DNA of 64,000 bases from Owenia fusiformis. Lineage: Eukaryota > Annelida > Polychaeta > Sabellida > Oweniidae. Positions 1 through 11,051 of the stretch are shown one piece after another. The stretch's first letter is position 1; each line of letters opens with the position of its first letter. The notes beneath the pieces were generated by a model, which saw nothing but the letters and a program-made list of their open reading frames with translations, was not told the origin of the DNA and did not search any database. The DNA lies in contig CAIIXF020000004.1 of assembly GCA_903813345.2 (NCBI GenBank), forward strand, positions 14,205,196 to 14,269,195, given 5' to 3'. A program made the position numbers and the translations under genes.

Positions 1-290
1 CAATATGAACAACTAAGTAAATTTCAAATATAGCAACAAAACTCACAACAAACAAGAACAAAACCCAAGCATAAGAAACACCAAATACATAAAGAAACAG
101 TGTTATACAAAATGTTTAACAGAATCACCACCAAAAGTTATGACATATTGTTACTCCAAATTTTTTGTGAACTTTGTTCGGCGGTTTGCCGTTTGACGTC
201 TACAACAAATGGTAAACGATGATATTTTGCATGTTGGCCTTGTTATTTGCTTGTTATGCCTCTGTTACTAATATTTGTAGAAACACGTAC

Positions 291-1381
291 CTGTTGGTAA
301 ACTTGATATCACCGCCATTGATGTGATACATTCCAGCTCCTCCGACACCGTCGAACCAATGCTCTATTCTCTCCATTGGATTAGGACTGTCAAGGTCACC
401 AAATGAACCCCCAATTTGACGGATAAAGCGACCTTGGTTAATAAGAAGGAAAAATGTTACACACGATTACATACAACACAACTTTAAATCGTTTCATATT
501 ATTCTTATTTGTTATATTCGTTAGTATACATGTATTAAGGATTATAATGGATTTTTTGACCAAATGTATCATTTATTTTACAAGGTGTCGACTTTGTAAG
601 CACCATCCTTATGTATATTGCCATACGTTTAAACTTCTCCAGCGTTATGCATTCTTGTTAAGATCAACCAAAGTAGCACTGAATTTATGAATTTCAAGAA
701 CGATGGATTAGGCTAAAATGGACAATGGTGTTTATTGACCTAATTTTTCATATTTTTATACACTTTTAGGACTTGCATAATTTTCAGAGCATCTCTGAGA
801 GTTCTCGGATATGTACATGTTGCATAAATAATATACGTGTTTAATTGACCATGGCCGTTGACATCTTAATACCCGATATAATAGGGGCCTTTGATCCATA
901 GTTTTATCTGGTATGGTTTATTGCTCTTGCGCTATACTATTTAAATGTTCACTTTGTCAAACATTTGAAGCATGTGTGTTTCTTTGCTTTCAATGTTTAG
1001 ATTATTGAATGTGTATTTATTTTAAAAAGTACTATACACGGTTCTTCTCTTATTATCTGATATGAGTTAAGCAAGATATTTCAAACTATTTCTAATCCTA
1101 TGATGTGCTATTTCAAATCATCTTTGTAAAGTTCTAGTATGAGTTTCAAGAAATAATGTGCTATGAATAGTCTCATTTTTTGGACATGCATTTATGTCAT
1201 AAAAGTTTCGAATTCTTCTCTAACCCTTACCATTTATCCAATCGGGGAATTCACCGCTGACTTTAGTAACAGAAGCATTGGTAAATTCAGTCATTAGTGT
1301 TTCGAATCCAACTTTTGCATGGTTATTGATGGCTTCGCAATACAGGAACATTAAACACAACTGTGACAATAATCGTAACAT
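291..1381 (-). CDS. Carotenoid oxygenase-like gene, copy D, first two exons (partial)
   Basis: I place two exons on the minus strand: exon 1 at 1381-1231 (ATG at 1381-1379, donor GTAAGG) and exon 2 at 432-291 (acceptor AAG, donor GTACGT). The rest lies beyond the left edge. Exon lengths and phases match copies A and B (exon 2 is 142 nt in all three). The protein begins with a hydrophobic signal peptide (MLRLLSQLCLMFLYCEA), followed by a stretch like the N-terminus of RPE65/BCO/CCD enzymes (FETLMTEF, SGEFPDWINGRF). The conserved EHWFDG motif is in exon 2. No lesion is visible in this part. From the family I expect an iron(II) dioxygenase that cleaves carotenoid or apocarotenoid double bonds. 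The signal peptide suggests entry into the secretory pathway. Activity cannot be judged because the four histidine ligands are encoded off-window. Confidence 0.75.
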
Positions 1382-2008
1382 TTTCCTCTTTATTTAGACG
1401 CCGTGCAGCAGTTTTACTATCTTCGATGTAGTTTGATGTTTGAAAGATCAGTCCTCTTTTAAACGCTCTTGCTCTGCTGATTCATTTAGTATGGCGTATG
1501 AATCAATGGATACAGACTCATACGAATGACCCATGTTTACATGTTGTATTTGCAGATTGTATTAAATATTAAGATTAGTTCAGTTTTACATTTGAGAAGA
1601 TTGTAACGGTATCTTTTTGGGCTTATTTGATAATTGTTAAGTAATGTTTGGATAAGATAGCATATGTATGAAATAAATACACCCAGGAACATTTGCTTTA
1701 AATGTGCATTATGATTGTCAGATACTGCTAGGTATTAGAACCCGTACTTATCGTTCGATCAGTATTTGTTTAGCTACTTCAATAATTTCAGACAATGTAT
1801 TTTACTTATCCCTAATTTCCAAGGGTAAAACAAGCGCGTGGCATTCAAACAATCAAAGCGAAGTTCTAGTGCATTCGGGTTCAATGCCCTCGCGCTTATC
1901 TATAGCTACATGTAGGTGTGATATTGTAAGGACGAAGACAAACGTCGGAGGATAACGATAAGGCATACTCGTCTTCCTCAGCATAGTTTAAAATGTGCAA
2001 AATCTCTC
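1382..2008. other. Upstream region of copy D, no gene seen
   Basis: This AT-rich stretch should hold the promoter of copy D, read leftwards from 1381. I recognise no TATA box or other element with confidence. A degenerate tRNA-like segment at about 1832-1897 has a B-box-like GGGTTCAATGCCC, but it does not fold into a convincing tRNA. Confidence 0.4.
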
Positions 2009-2010
2009 TA

Positions 2011-3005
2011 CAGGGCGTATAAAAAAACGCAACAAGTAGATATCTTGTAAAATCACAAAACTAGAGATGACTACATCAATTTCATTTAATGCATCATAAA
2101 GCCACATCTCTCCTCTTTCCGATAATATGTCTATCATTTACATGTGATAATGGTTGGGTGAGAAATCCGTCCGTTTACACAGTGGGTCAAAATCGGCTCT
2201 TGGCCAAGTTTTAGAAATTGCAAAAATCAGTACAAGGGCTAAGTGCCAATGGAAGTTCCTCTGAATTGAATTGTTGTGACTTTTTCTTTTGGAGCTATAT
2301 CAGGAGCATCTGTGCTCACAATTCCTCCACCAGATATTGCAAAACCTCGAGAAAGAATTGCCCATGGACTGCTTTTCTCTGCTTTAACCCACAGATGACT
2401 CAGGGCTGAACCATGCATGACGTGGGCAGATGAGCACATCTTTATGTGCAAGGAAGTGGTGGCAATTTGAAGAGGTATAGGATGTATTCTTGCAAGAGTA
2501 TGAGTATGGACACTTTACTGTCTATGCCACACCTGTCACACCTTCTTCCAATAGCCCCTATACCCTTTGTACTGGCTTTTGCAATTTTTTAAACTTGGGT
2601 CCAAGCTGAATTTTGCCCCACTTTGCAAAATTAATGATTATTCGGCCAGTCATGACTCCCTGTGAATGAATGATATTCCATTGCAAAGAGGAGCAATTTG
2701 GCTTTTTGGTACATTGAATTAAAAGGATGCAGTCAGCATTGGTTTTATGTTTTTTTTCAATATTGCATCAGGCTCCGTACACTGACTTTTGCGATGTTTA
2801 TAACTTGGCCAAAAGCTAATTTTGGCCCACTTTGCAAATGGAATGATTACTCGCCCAACCATGACCAAATATCAATGAATGATATATCATTGTAAAGAGG
2901 AGACACATGGCTTTATGGTGCATTGAATGAAATTAATGCTGAACTATCATTGGTTTTGTGCTTTTCCGAGATAACAATCTGTTGCGTTTTTTTTGATACG
3001 CACTG
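2011..3005. mobile_element. Non-autonomous DNA transposon with TA target duplication
   Basis: The ends are inverted repeats of about 28 bp: CAGGGCGTAT then an A-run and CGCAACA on the left, and the complement of CAGTGCGTATC, A-run, CGCAACA on the right. They are flanked by TA at 2009-2010 and 3006-3007, as in Tc1/mariner-type elements. The interior has no transposase reading frame. It holds two imperfect direct copies of a roughly 190-bp segment (about 2570-2760 and 2780-2960) sharing phrases such as CCCACTTTGCAAA and TTGGTTTT. Family placement rests only on the termini. Confidence 0.7.
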
Positions 3006-3007
3006 TA

Positions 3008-4180
3008 TAGTATAGGGGCAAAGGTAATTCCGTGTCCTTTTTAGAGGCGAGCTAAGCGACATATATTTTTATGAACTATACGTGATACTTACCAAAATAT
3101 GATGTTGGCATGATCTAAGGAAAAAAAGAAACTGTACTTTGTCTTTAAGTTGATAATTCGTGAAAAATTCAATGATCTATATATTTTCACGACCTGGAAA
3201 TAACTGAGAAACGTACACCTGGAGTTGATGATATATTTGAACCAGTCATCCATCATTATTACGGTGGTCATTATTTTGATCGTTTATATTAACTTAAAGA
3301 TACATACACCAGGATGTTATTTAAATTGGATATTTATAAGAAATAAATTGTTAACTCATACATATTGTATACATGTGATACAGAGCCCCCTCCAAAAATA
3401 AAACCAGATGCCCGAGATAGTATATGTGTCAAGCCTGTTTGGATCTTACTTTTACATATAAATTTACATATGAATTATATAACAACACTTGCCTTATCTT
3501 GCCTTCCGTCCAAGAGGGGATTTCGGGTTATCAGGACTTTGGACAAGATTGGTTGTAGATTTTGTTGGTCAGCCTACTGCAAAGTGTCAAGATCAGGTGG
3601 AAAATTACCTTAGTTTAGATTTAGCCATCTTCTCCCCGTGATTCCCCGGTATTTTCCATTTTAAAAGCCATACATGCAATTTTTCTACATATTTTGTTTT
3701 TGTCTAATACTTATACGTTGTTAAGAAAAAAATGTTGAAATGTCTTTATCAAGTTTATTAATCGGATCCATCCAAGACTAGTAACTGAAAACTTCCAAAA
3801 GTATGATATCACGAAAATTAATGACGTAAGGATAAATCCAATTTATTAAGATGAAACATACGCCAGAATCCACATTGCGACAACTGAAGAGAGGAAAACA
3901 TTTTATCATTACGTGTTTCCTTAAACATCATGTCCCCATATTTGTTTAATATTGTTTTCACAAAAATACAGAAGCATATTATTTATTCGTATTGGGACTC
4001 CAGGTGAATAATTTGAATTTCAAAGACCATGACAAATTACAAATTAAAGATTTCGTAGCTTATACAAGTGTAATGTGGATAAGTATGGTTTTCAGTTAGT
4101 GCTATTTGTCACTATGTAAACACACGATACATTTACAGATTTGGAGCAAAACATATTGAAACTATCTTCTCATAAAGTAT
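3008..4180. other. Intergenic, no gene; contains a shared flank cassette
   Basis: I see no supportable gene. The part at about 3785-3890 (AAAAGTATGATATCACG and following) resembles segments at 44585-44645 and 63930-63990. This looks like a piece of the spacer that lies downstream of oxygenase copies and has been duplicated along with them. Confidence 0.45.
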
Positions 4181-4450
4181 ATAAACAGGATGTCATGTTC
4201 GTTGATTTTCGAAACAAAATGTGCCACGTTACACCATGCCATAGCTGTGACAGGTAGGAAAGAGGTAAGATGGTCCTCAACTATTTGATCTTAGTTTTTA
4301 ACCCCTCCTACATTCGGAAAGTAAACTAAAGATTTTTGATAAATGTAACAACATTTTAATAATTTTAGTTATAATATAAGACAAGGTATATAAGCAATAC
4401 AGATTCGATTATTTTAGAGACATCTCTTTACATCCGCAAAGTCATACACT

Positions 4451-4884
4451 ACGTGCACTGTCTTACCTTGGTGAGTCACAAACATTTGTACTGTCTTACC
4501 TAATGAGTCACAAACATTTGCACTGTCTTAACTGGTGAGTCACAAACATTTGTACTGTCTTACCTAATGAGTCACAAACATTTGCACTGCCTTACCTTGG
4601 TGAGTCACAAACATTTGTACTGTCTTACCTAATGAGTCACAAACATTTGCACTGTCTTAACTGGTGAGTCACAAACATTTGCACTGTCTTACCCAATGAG
4701 TCACAAACATTTGCACTGTCTAAACTGGTGAGTCACAAACATTTGTACTGTCTTACCTAATGAGTCACAAACATTCGCACTGTCTTACTTGGTGAGTCAC
4801 AAACATTTGCACTGTCTTACTTGGTGAGTCACAAACATTTGCACTGTCTTAACTGGTGAGTCACAAACATTTGTACTGTCTTAC
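4451..4884 (-). repeat. 32-bp minisatellite of exon 7 end plus splice donor (copy C)
   Basis: About 13 tandem units of 31-33 bp follow the real exon 7/intron 7 junction. On the minus strand the unit reads ATGTTTGTGACTCA, two variable bases, AG, GTAAGACAGT(G/A)CAA. The first part repeats the last codons of exon 7 (Met-Phe-Val-Thr-His-Gln) and the second repeats the 5' splice donor. Some units keep AG/GTAAGA; others read CCAG/TTAAGA and have lost the GT. Most units also contain TGACTCA. The same array occurs in copies A and B. Confidence 0.9.
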
Positions 4885-5345
4885 CTGATGAGTCACAAAC
4901 ATCGGATCTATTTCCATTGCAGCAACGACCTCCATGTTGGATTTTCTCACTACATAAACTTTACTTTTAATTTCACTCCTGAATTTCCAAAGCCTTTTAA
5001 ATGTTGGATCACCTGGTGCGGAATAAACTAAAATGCAGATAAGAAATGCCGTTTAACAAAAGCGAGAGTTAATATCCATGGTCACTGTCAATACCCGAAT
5101 GATATTCTCACAGAAGCTGGAGACGGGGAAAGGAAATATCATACATATATGAAATCAAAATATTACTTTTTTCTTCGCACATGTATGGTGTTAAACACTG
5201 CGGTTCACATAAAACAAGAACATTGAATTGTTGTAAGAACCAACTGTTTGTTACATTTGAGTAAATCTAGATCGTAATATAACTGAGTCCCTGTGCTGCT
5301 ATCTGAAAAATGAACAAAAATAACATACTTACTAAAAGCATCACA

Positions 5346-5619
5346 CGCGGTAGCTAGGCGTCGTTGTCGGTTCAAAAAAAAAACCAAAACAAATAACAAA
5401 GCAATGAGCGTTTGAAAATATAGTTACTTTATAATTGCGTTACAATTAGGTGCTAGGCCAATCTTGGTCGGCGGCGTGCGTCTACGCGGTAGCTAGGCGT
5501 CGTCGTCAGTTAAAAAGCAACGACATTGTTTGTTTGTAAATAGTGATTATTTTCAATTTAACATAAATTGTATACATGTATCTCCTTTATATAAAGGGCA
5601 ATAAATATATACATACATA
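5346..5619. mobile_element. Short insertion in exon 6 of copy C with 7-bp duplication
   Basis: Exon 6 of copy C is split by 274 bp flanked by CATCACA on both sides (5339-5345 and 5620-5626). One end has a short ACAT/ATAC-type simple tail (about 5606-5620), which suggests a SINE or non-LTR-type retroposon. Inside, CGCGGTAGCTAGGCGTCG occurs twice (5346 and 5483). No coding capacity is visible. The class is inferred from the tail and target duplication only. Confidence 0.6.
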
Positions 5620-5933
5620 CATCACAGTAGTCCAACATCATTGATGTGCCTGGGATTATGATGTAATCCTTGGTCATGCGCATAAATTATGTAGGTCAAC
5701 TCAATTTTGAGAATTCGTTCGACTTTCTCTCACCTGAAAAATACAAAGACACTTCTTGATATAATTTCCACGAGAAACATGATTACAACTAGGGTCAATT
5801 TGAAGACAAACAACGTCGCTACATAGTGGTCCAAAAATTTGAAAGATTAAGGTAAGGAGCTCCGAGAAAAAGCAAAAACAACCGATCCGTTGTTTTTCAG
5901 AATCTCAACTTGCCTAGGGTTTTTAATGCTTGG

Positions 5934-5995
5934 TGATGCGCCTCTGGGGCCATGACAAATCTCAGATATATATATAAAGGCCCAGAGGCGCATGA
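5934..5995. repeat. Short perfect-stem hairpin
   Basis: ATGCGCCTCTGGGGCC at about 5936-5951 can pair with GGCCCAGAGGCGCAT at about 5980-5994, with one bulged base and a loop of roughly 30 nt. It lies exactly where homology to the plus-strand P-gene exon begins, so it may mark a rearrangement or small insertion point. Confidence 0.5.
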
Positions 5996-6002
5996 ATGCA
6001 CC

Positions 6003-6245
6003 TAACTTCAACAATGACACGGATGAGCTTGTTGTCACTCGTGAAGGACGCGCAAAGGGAACTCCTTTCCTAAACTTTGGTGTCACAGAAAGGGCAGGGT
6101 TGTCTACTAACGCCGATGGAATTATGGGTAAGTTGAATCCAATAGTTGCGAATTCTAATAATAAGGTTTTAAGCAATGGACGGGTAGCGATGAGTTGGGT
6201 GTAGCATTTTGAAAAATAGTCACACTTTCGCGAATATTTCTAGCT
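6003..6245 (+). pseudogene. psi-P0, 3' part of exon 5 of a P-family gene
   Basis: The stretch encodes a fragment like residues late in exon 5 of P1 and P2 (LVVTREGRAKGTPFLNFGVTE then ADGIMG), ending at a conserved donor (ATGG/GTAAGTTG at 6128/6129). Intron 5 similarity continues to about 6245. The 5' two-thirds of exon 5 and exons 1-4 are missing. Together with the broken exon 6 at 11052 it looks like one decayed copy whose intron 5 has grown from about 0.7 kb (in P1) to 4.9 kb by repeat insertion. Confidence 0.75.
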
Positions 6246-6447
6246 CAAAGCATTTCTTATCATATCATTATGGGGTACGGTTCAACACGAGGGTGATGAA
6301 ATTCAGGTGAAATTTGACCAAACTGATGTTTCCATCGTTTCAGAAAGATCTAATTTATAGATATTTTTATATGTGAATATCTGTAACATTATCCTAGACA
6401 GTGAACTTGATTTGCATATTTTAAACTACAAAAACTCAGGATGAGGA

Positions 6448-6529
6448 ATACGGTATAGCGCGCGGGTAAGATTCGTGTAACGCAAATCCAATTCCTTGTA
6501 CCGAACCGTTACCGCGCATTATACCGTAT
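6448..6529. repeat. GC-rich inverted repeat
   Basis: ATACGGTATAGCGCGCGGGTAA (split as 6448-6457 and 6458-6469) faces TTACCGCGCATTATACCG (from 6509) as an imperfect inverted repeat with a spacer of about 40 nt. It lies at the outer edge of the foldback region and may be the terminus of that element. No gene is associated. Confidence 0.45.
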
Positions 6530-6565
6530 GCGCCAAATCGCTTCCAAAGTGGCTTAGTTAGTCTA

Positions 6566-7460
6566 AACCGATGTTGAGGTAGATTACTAAGAAGTGGCCC
6601 ATAGTCATTACAGATTGGTTCATTGACTTTTCATTTTCACTTGTCTGCAGTTAAAAATGTGACACGAAAGGGCTAAATGGCTTGCCCCAAGGTGCAACCG
6701 TCAAAAATATGAGTTTGAAAAAATCATGTTTTTCAAATAATAGCAGTGAGTATATGAAATATGAGGCACATTTGATATTGATATGTATGATAGTCTATTT
6801 GTCTATTTGGGTGTGGTCATTTTTATCAAAAACAATAATGGTGAAGAATTATACATTGCTGACCCTGAAATGCCATTTTAATTCAAAAGTCACTGTTGCT
6901 AATGATAATAATCCTATTTTACTTATTCAATGTTTTCTAAATGTTTCAATTACCATTATGTTAGTTTTTGGCAAAGTAAATAATTATAGGGGTCACACAA
7001 GGATCCACTTTATTTACAACTTTTTCATATTTAGTGATGATTTCAAAAAATACTAAGTTTAACACAATTTTATTTGTAAAATATTATATAAAATGATGGT
7101 ATTGTGTTTGTTTCATTGTTTCAACTAAAAATCGCAATTCATTGCTCTTGCTCTTAGAACTGCAGGGCATATTCCAGTACAAAAAGTCTTCAATAAAGTT
7201 GATCCTTGTGTGAGCCCTATGTTTATTTACTTTGCCAAAGATGAATATAACGATTATTCAGATATATAGAAATCCTTTAATAGGTTAAATAGGAATAAAA
7301 TGATTGACTTTTGAATAAAAAGGCATTATACATGTACATATAGGCTATATGTAGTTGTTGCAGTAAAATTACCACACCAAAGTGGACTATCTTTCCATAT
7401 TAATATCAAATTGGCCTTCTATTCGCATTTTACTGAAATTATTTGTAACAAAAGTTTATT
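6566..7460. mobile_element. Foldback-type repeat, left member
   Basis: The segment is a long imperfect palindrome. GGCAAAGTAAATAA with CACACAAGGATCC near 6970-7005 recurs inverted near 7198-7240, and the part at 6765-6830 recurs inverted near 7380-7425. A related copy lies in opposite orientation at about 9640-10512. The reading frame at 6682-7056 is part of this repeat and matches no protein I know. Confidence 0.65.
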
Positions 7461-7959
7461 GTGATAAAGCTGGCAGTGATTTTGATACTTTTTTTAGCTT
7501 GCAGACAGTGATTTTGTCGAGTCATCTTGTAGTAATGGGTGTAACAGTGATGAGGCAGGAATTGACTTTATAAATGCAACTTTTGACAATTCCATTATTG
7601 ATGGTTTATCTAACAGTTAGCCATTTTGTCCAACATTCTGCTTGGGCGCCAAATTAAAAGATACCGATTTGCATCACATCAAGTTTGATTTCTTTACAAT
7701 GTTTGTCAGAGTGATACCTGTAGCAGCTGCACTCGACTGATATGCAACAAGATATTATGTGAGCTTTCATTGCAACATTAATACATTTAGAACAGTTACA
7801 ATTTTACTTAGCCTGATAGAAAATTGAATAATTGAAGTATATTTCTTTGAGTTTATTCAATTTGAACATAACTTTTACAATACAGATACCTTCGTTTTGA
7901 AACCTTAGCAGCAATTTCATTTTCAAACGGTCAGTTTTCAACTTTGAATGTTTCATTTT
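7461..7959. other. Spacer within expanded intron 5 of psi-P0
   Basis: No gene, RNA or recognisable repeat is seen here. Confidence 0.4.
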
Positions 7960-9110
7960 TGTTCATAAAAGTGTATTCTACAAAAGTCAAGGTCATTTCA
8001 AGCTAAAATGTCAATATTTAGGTAGTTGACTTTTTAAGACACCTGGCCGTTGATTTGACCCTCCACAACCAATGATTAGGTGGCCTGAAGTCAAGGTCTG
8101 AATAAATCAAGGTAATTTTAAGGTCAAATGTCAATATCTAGCAAGTTGACGTGAGAACAATTGTGACCTTTGGCGACCAACGATAAGGCGATTTCAAGGT
8201 AATATCAAGGTCAAAGGTCAATATCTAGGTCATATGTAGTTGGCTACTGTGGGTCTTAAGTAACATTTGATCACCAAAGATAAAGTGACCTACGGTCAAT
8301 GTCACTGTTTATGGGTCAAGGTCATCTCAAGGTCAGAGGTCAATATCTGAATATTTGGCATTTTGGGGATGCTGCTTCATGTGAGGACCCATTGATATAT
8401 GTTCTGAGGTCAAGGCCATTCCTACAAGGTCAAAGTCTCTGTATTTGGCGTTTTGAGGCCCCGGGGGCTGCTATGACCCTTGGCAACTCATGCTAAGGTG
8501 ACATGAGGTCAAAGTCAATATCTATGGTTCAAAATTATAATAAGGTAAGTTTGAGGCTACACTGACATTTGATCACCAATGATAAAGTGACCTGAGATCA
8601 GTGTCATTGTTATAGGTCAAGATCAGAGATCAATATCTAAATATTTGGCGTTTTGTGGCAGCTGCTGCACTTAACTCCATTGACCTGAAGTCAAGGTCAA
8701 TCTATGGTCAAATTTCAATATCTTAGTGTTTGGCGTTTTAAGGCCACAGGGTCTGCTGTCGTGATGTGGTCCTTGGCGACTCATAATGTGACATGAGCAT
8801 GAGGTCAGTCTTCATTTAATGGTTCAATTCAAGATCATCCCGAGGTCAAGGTTAATATCTAGGTATTGGTGTTTCAAGGCACTCGGGGGATGCTGTGACG
8901 CTTTGTGACCCATTACTAGGCGACTTGGGGTCAAAGTCATTACTGATGGGTCATGTCAATTCAAGGTCAAAAGTCAATATCTAGGTATTAAGCCTTTTAA
9001 GGCCTTTGGGCGAGTTCATCTATGCATCAGAAAAGGTCAAAAGTCAATAGCCAGATATTTGGAATTATTTTTAAGGTCATGTGGGGCTACCGTGACCGAC
9101 TCGAACAGTA
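7960..9110. repeat. AGGTCA-rich degenerate tandem repeat, 1.15 kb
   Basis: The segment consists of diverged units of very roughly 150-200 bp built around AGGTCAA(A)GTCAATATCTAGGT and TTTGGCGTTTT, alternating with phrases such as GGCCAC and GCTGCTGTGACC. AGGTCA hexamers recur throughout. Perfect direct repeats with one-base spacing (DR1) are at 8208-8220 and 8330-8342. The same hexamer is the half-site of many nuclear receptors, but here it is simply part of the repeat unit. Confidence 0.75.
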
Positions 9111-9639
9111 GATTGCTAGTATTATAAAAGATACACAAGAATAGGGCGGGAGGGTTGCAAAATCGTATATTTACTTTAATATGCAAATATGGCACTCTGT
9201 AAGGAACCGAGGATTCCCTCGGGGAGTTGCGTTGTAATGCTCTGTGTGTGAACCAAACCTAGTACATTCTAATCTAGATTCTGATGCTCTACCGCCTGAA
9301 CTAGCAGCCACACTACAATTCCATTTAAAAGAAAACATGGACCGATATTGTTTTGTTTCGATAAATATGTCAAATCAATTTTCTACTACAATTCAGTTAG
9401 AGCAATACATTTTTTCAATTGACATTTCAAAAGTAATAATCAATCATTTCTGTTTTATCATGTCAATTTTAATAAAATTTTCCAATTTGAAGTAAAATTA
9501 TAACAGAAGAGAGGTTATTCAAATATGAGGTCATATTAATGACTGCACTCAGTAATCTTCAAAAGAAAGAAAGAGTAGCTTTATGTTGTGGTTCAAAATT
9601 GAATAGGTATAAGCATGTGCGTTTTCAAAATTGCAAATT
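9111..9639. other. Spacer, no gene seen
   Basis: This AT-rich spacer lies between the AGGTCA repeat and the right foldback element. A frame at 9244-9495 has no recognisable domain and no splice context, so I do not call it. Confidence 0.35.
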
Positions 9640-10512
9640 TAAAGCAAATTTCGCAAAATTTAGTTATTGATATGTAGAGATAGTCCATAAGGGCAATGGT
9701 TATTCTCTTTAAAACAATTATGGTACTTTGGTACTTCTGACTATATAATGCTTTTTTATTTAAAAGTCAATTATATTATTCTTATTTTGACTATCAAATG
9801 ATTTTCATATATCCAAATAACCATTATATTAGTTTTTGGCAAAGTAAATAATAGTAGGGATCACACAAGGATCAACTGTATTGAAGATTGGTCAGACTGG
9901 TATATGCCCTGTCGCTCTAAGATCAAGAGGAATGAATTGTGATTTTTCAGTTGAAACAACGAGACAAACACATCATCATTATTTTTTTTTAACATTTAAC
10001 AAATAATTTTCTGTTAAACGTAGTAATTTTTCAAAACATCACTAAATATAAAAAAGTTGTAAATAAAGTGGATCCTTGTGTGAGCCCCATTATTATTTAC
10101 TTTGCCAAAAATGAATATAATGGTAAGTGTTACATATAGAAAACATTGAATAGGTATAATAGGAATATAATTAATAACAACCGCGACTTTTGCATTAAAA
10201 TGGCATTTTAAGGTCAGAAATGTATAATTCTTCAATATTATTGTTTTTAATAAAAATGACCACACCCAAATGGACTATCATACATATCCATATCAAATTT
10301 ACCTCCTATTTCATATACTCGCTGCTATTATTTGAAAAAAAAGATTTTTGTCAAACTCATCTTTTTGACGGTTGCACCTTGGGGCAAGCCGTTTAGCCCT
10401 TTCGTGTCACTTTTTTGAGTGCAGACAAGTAAAAATGAATAGTCAATGAACCAATCTATAATGACTATGGGTCAGATCATAGTAACCTACCTCAACATCA
10501 GTTAATGGGATT
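9640..10512. mobile_element. Foldback-type repeat, right member, inverted to the left one
   Basis: On the opposite strand it matches 6573-7270: the segment at about 10365-10512 is the reverse complement of 6573-6705. It is itself palindromic (GGCAAAGTAAATAA near 9838 against its complement near 10090). The pair could be the two ends of one roughly 3.9 kb element or two separate insertions. Confidence 0.65.
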
Positions 10513-10985
10513 TTCTGGAGTTTTGGCGCACACTATATATTGGGAGTTAGTGTAGTAGACTATAGGTATGATAATGGAATTCATTCTGTCAACATTTCAT
10601 TACCCTCTGTGTTGTACTGTACCCCGCGCGTTCAACTGCCACGCTTAATATGGTACGTACCATGATACTAAAGTCTATGTCATATGCAATAGGAATGAGC
10701 ATTTTTGCGATAATTTCCATAAAAAAATTTCATTCACAAAACAGCAATATGTTACAAATGGAATGCTTCTGTGAAGCGCAACTGTAATACACATACTTAT
10801 TCCCTGATTAGCTTATTTTTGATTTTTGTTTACATCATGTTAAATTATAATTGGAATTTTGTTTTCTAGCTTAAAAAATTAAATCAACTGAAGAAAGAAT
10901 TATTGAATCGCAAATTCATTTGGGACAGAATTGCAAATTATAGCACAAATGCTCATTCCTAATGCTCATGCATTGTCATAGACTT

Positions 10986-11006
10986 TAGTATAGTATAGTA
11001 TAGTAT
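10986..11006. repeat. Microsatellite (TAGTA)n
   Basis: About four copies of TAGTA precede the psi-P0 exon 6. Confidence 0.7.
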
Positions 11007-11051
11007 TTCATTTACTGTAACTTAATTTAAACGCGCAATCAATTATTACAG

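Larger units (their letters stand above)
4185..5682 (-). pseudogene. Carotenoid oxygenase copy C, internally deleted pseudogene
   Basis: Read on the minus strand, this holds the 3' part of exon 6 (5682-5627, then 5345-5334 after an insertion; donor at 5333/5332), intact exon 7 (5027-4885, 143 nt as in A and B, ending in CAT CAG before GTAAGA), and the 32-bp array (4884-4451). Sequence matching the last codons and 3' flank of copy B follows directly (stop-equivalent TAA at 4430-4428). Exons 8-10 and most of exon 11 are missing: the array joins the tail of exon 11 near 4446. Exons 1-5 and the 5' half of exon 6 are also absent; homology stops abruptly at about 5677. It cannot encode a working enzyme. 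Exon 7 is well preserved (SAPGDPTFKRLWKF, MEIDPMFVTHQ), so decay is fairly recent. Confidence 0.8.

Noticed and set aside
1832-1897. tRNA gene
   Set aside because: A B-box-like GGGTTCAATGCCC and a 6-bp outer stem are present, but the T-stem mispairs and the D and anticodon arms cannot be drawn.
4451-4884. Regular 32-bp repeats resembling a CRISPR array
   Set aside because: Units are head-to-tail without unique spacers, in an intron-containing animal gene, and derive from the exon 7 end.
5992-6204. Small independent gene
   Set aside because: It is the 3' part of a P-family exon 5 followed by its donor and intron.
6682-7056. 124-codon open frame
   Set aside because: It lies inside a palindromic repeat whose relative at 10014-10265 also carries an accidental frame; there is no domain or splice context.
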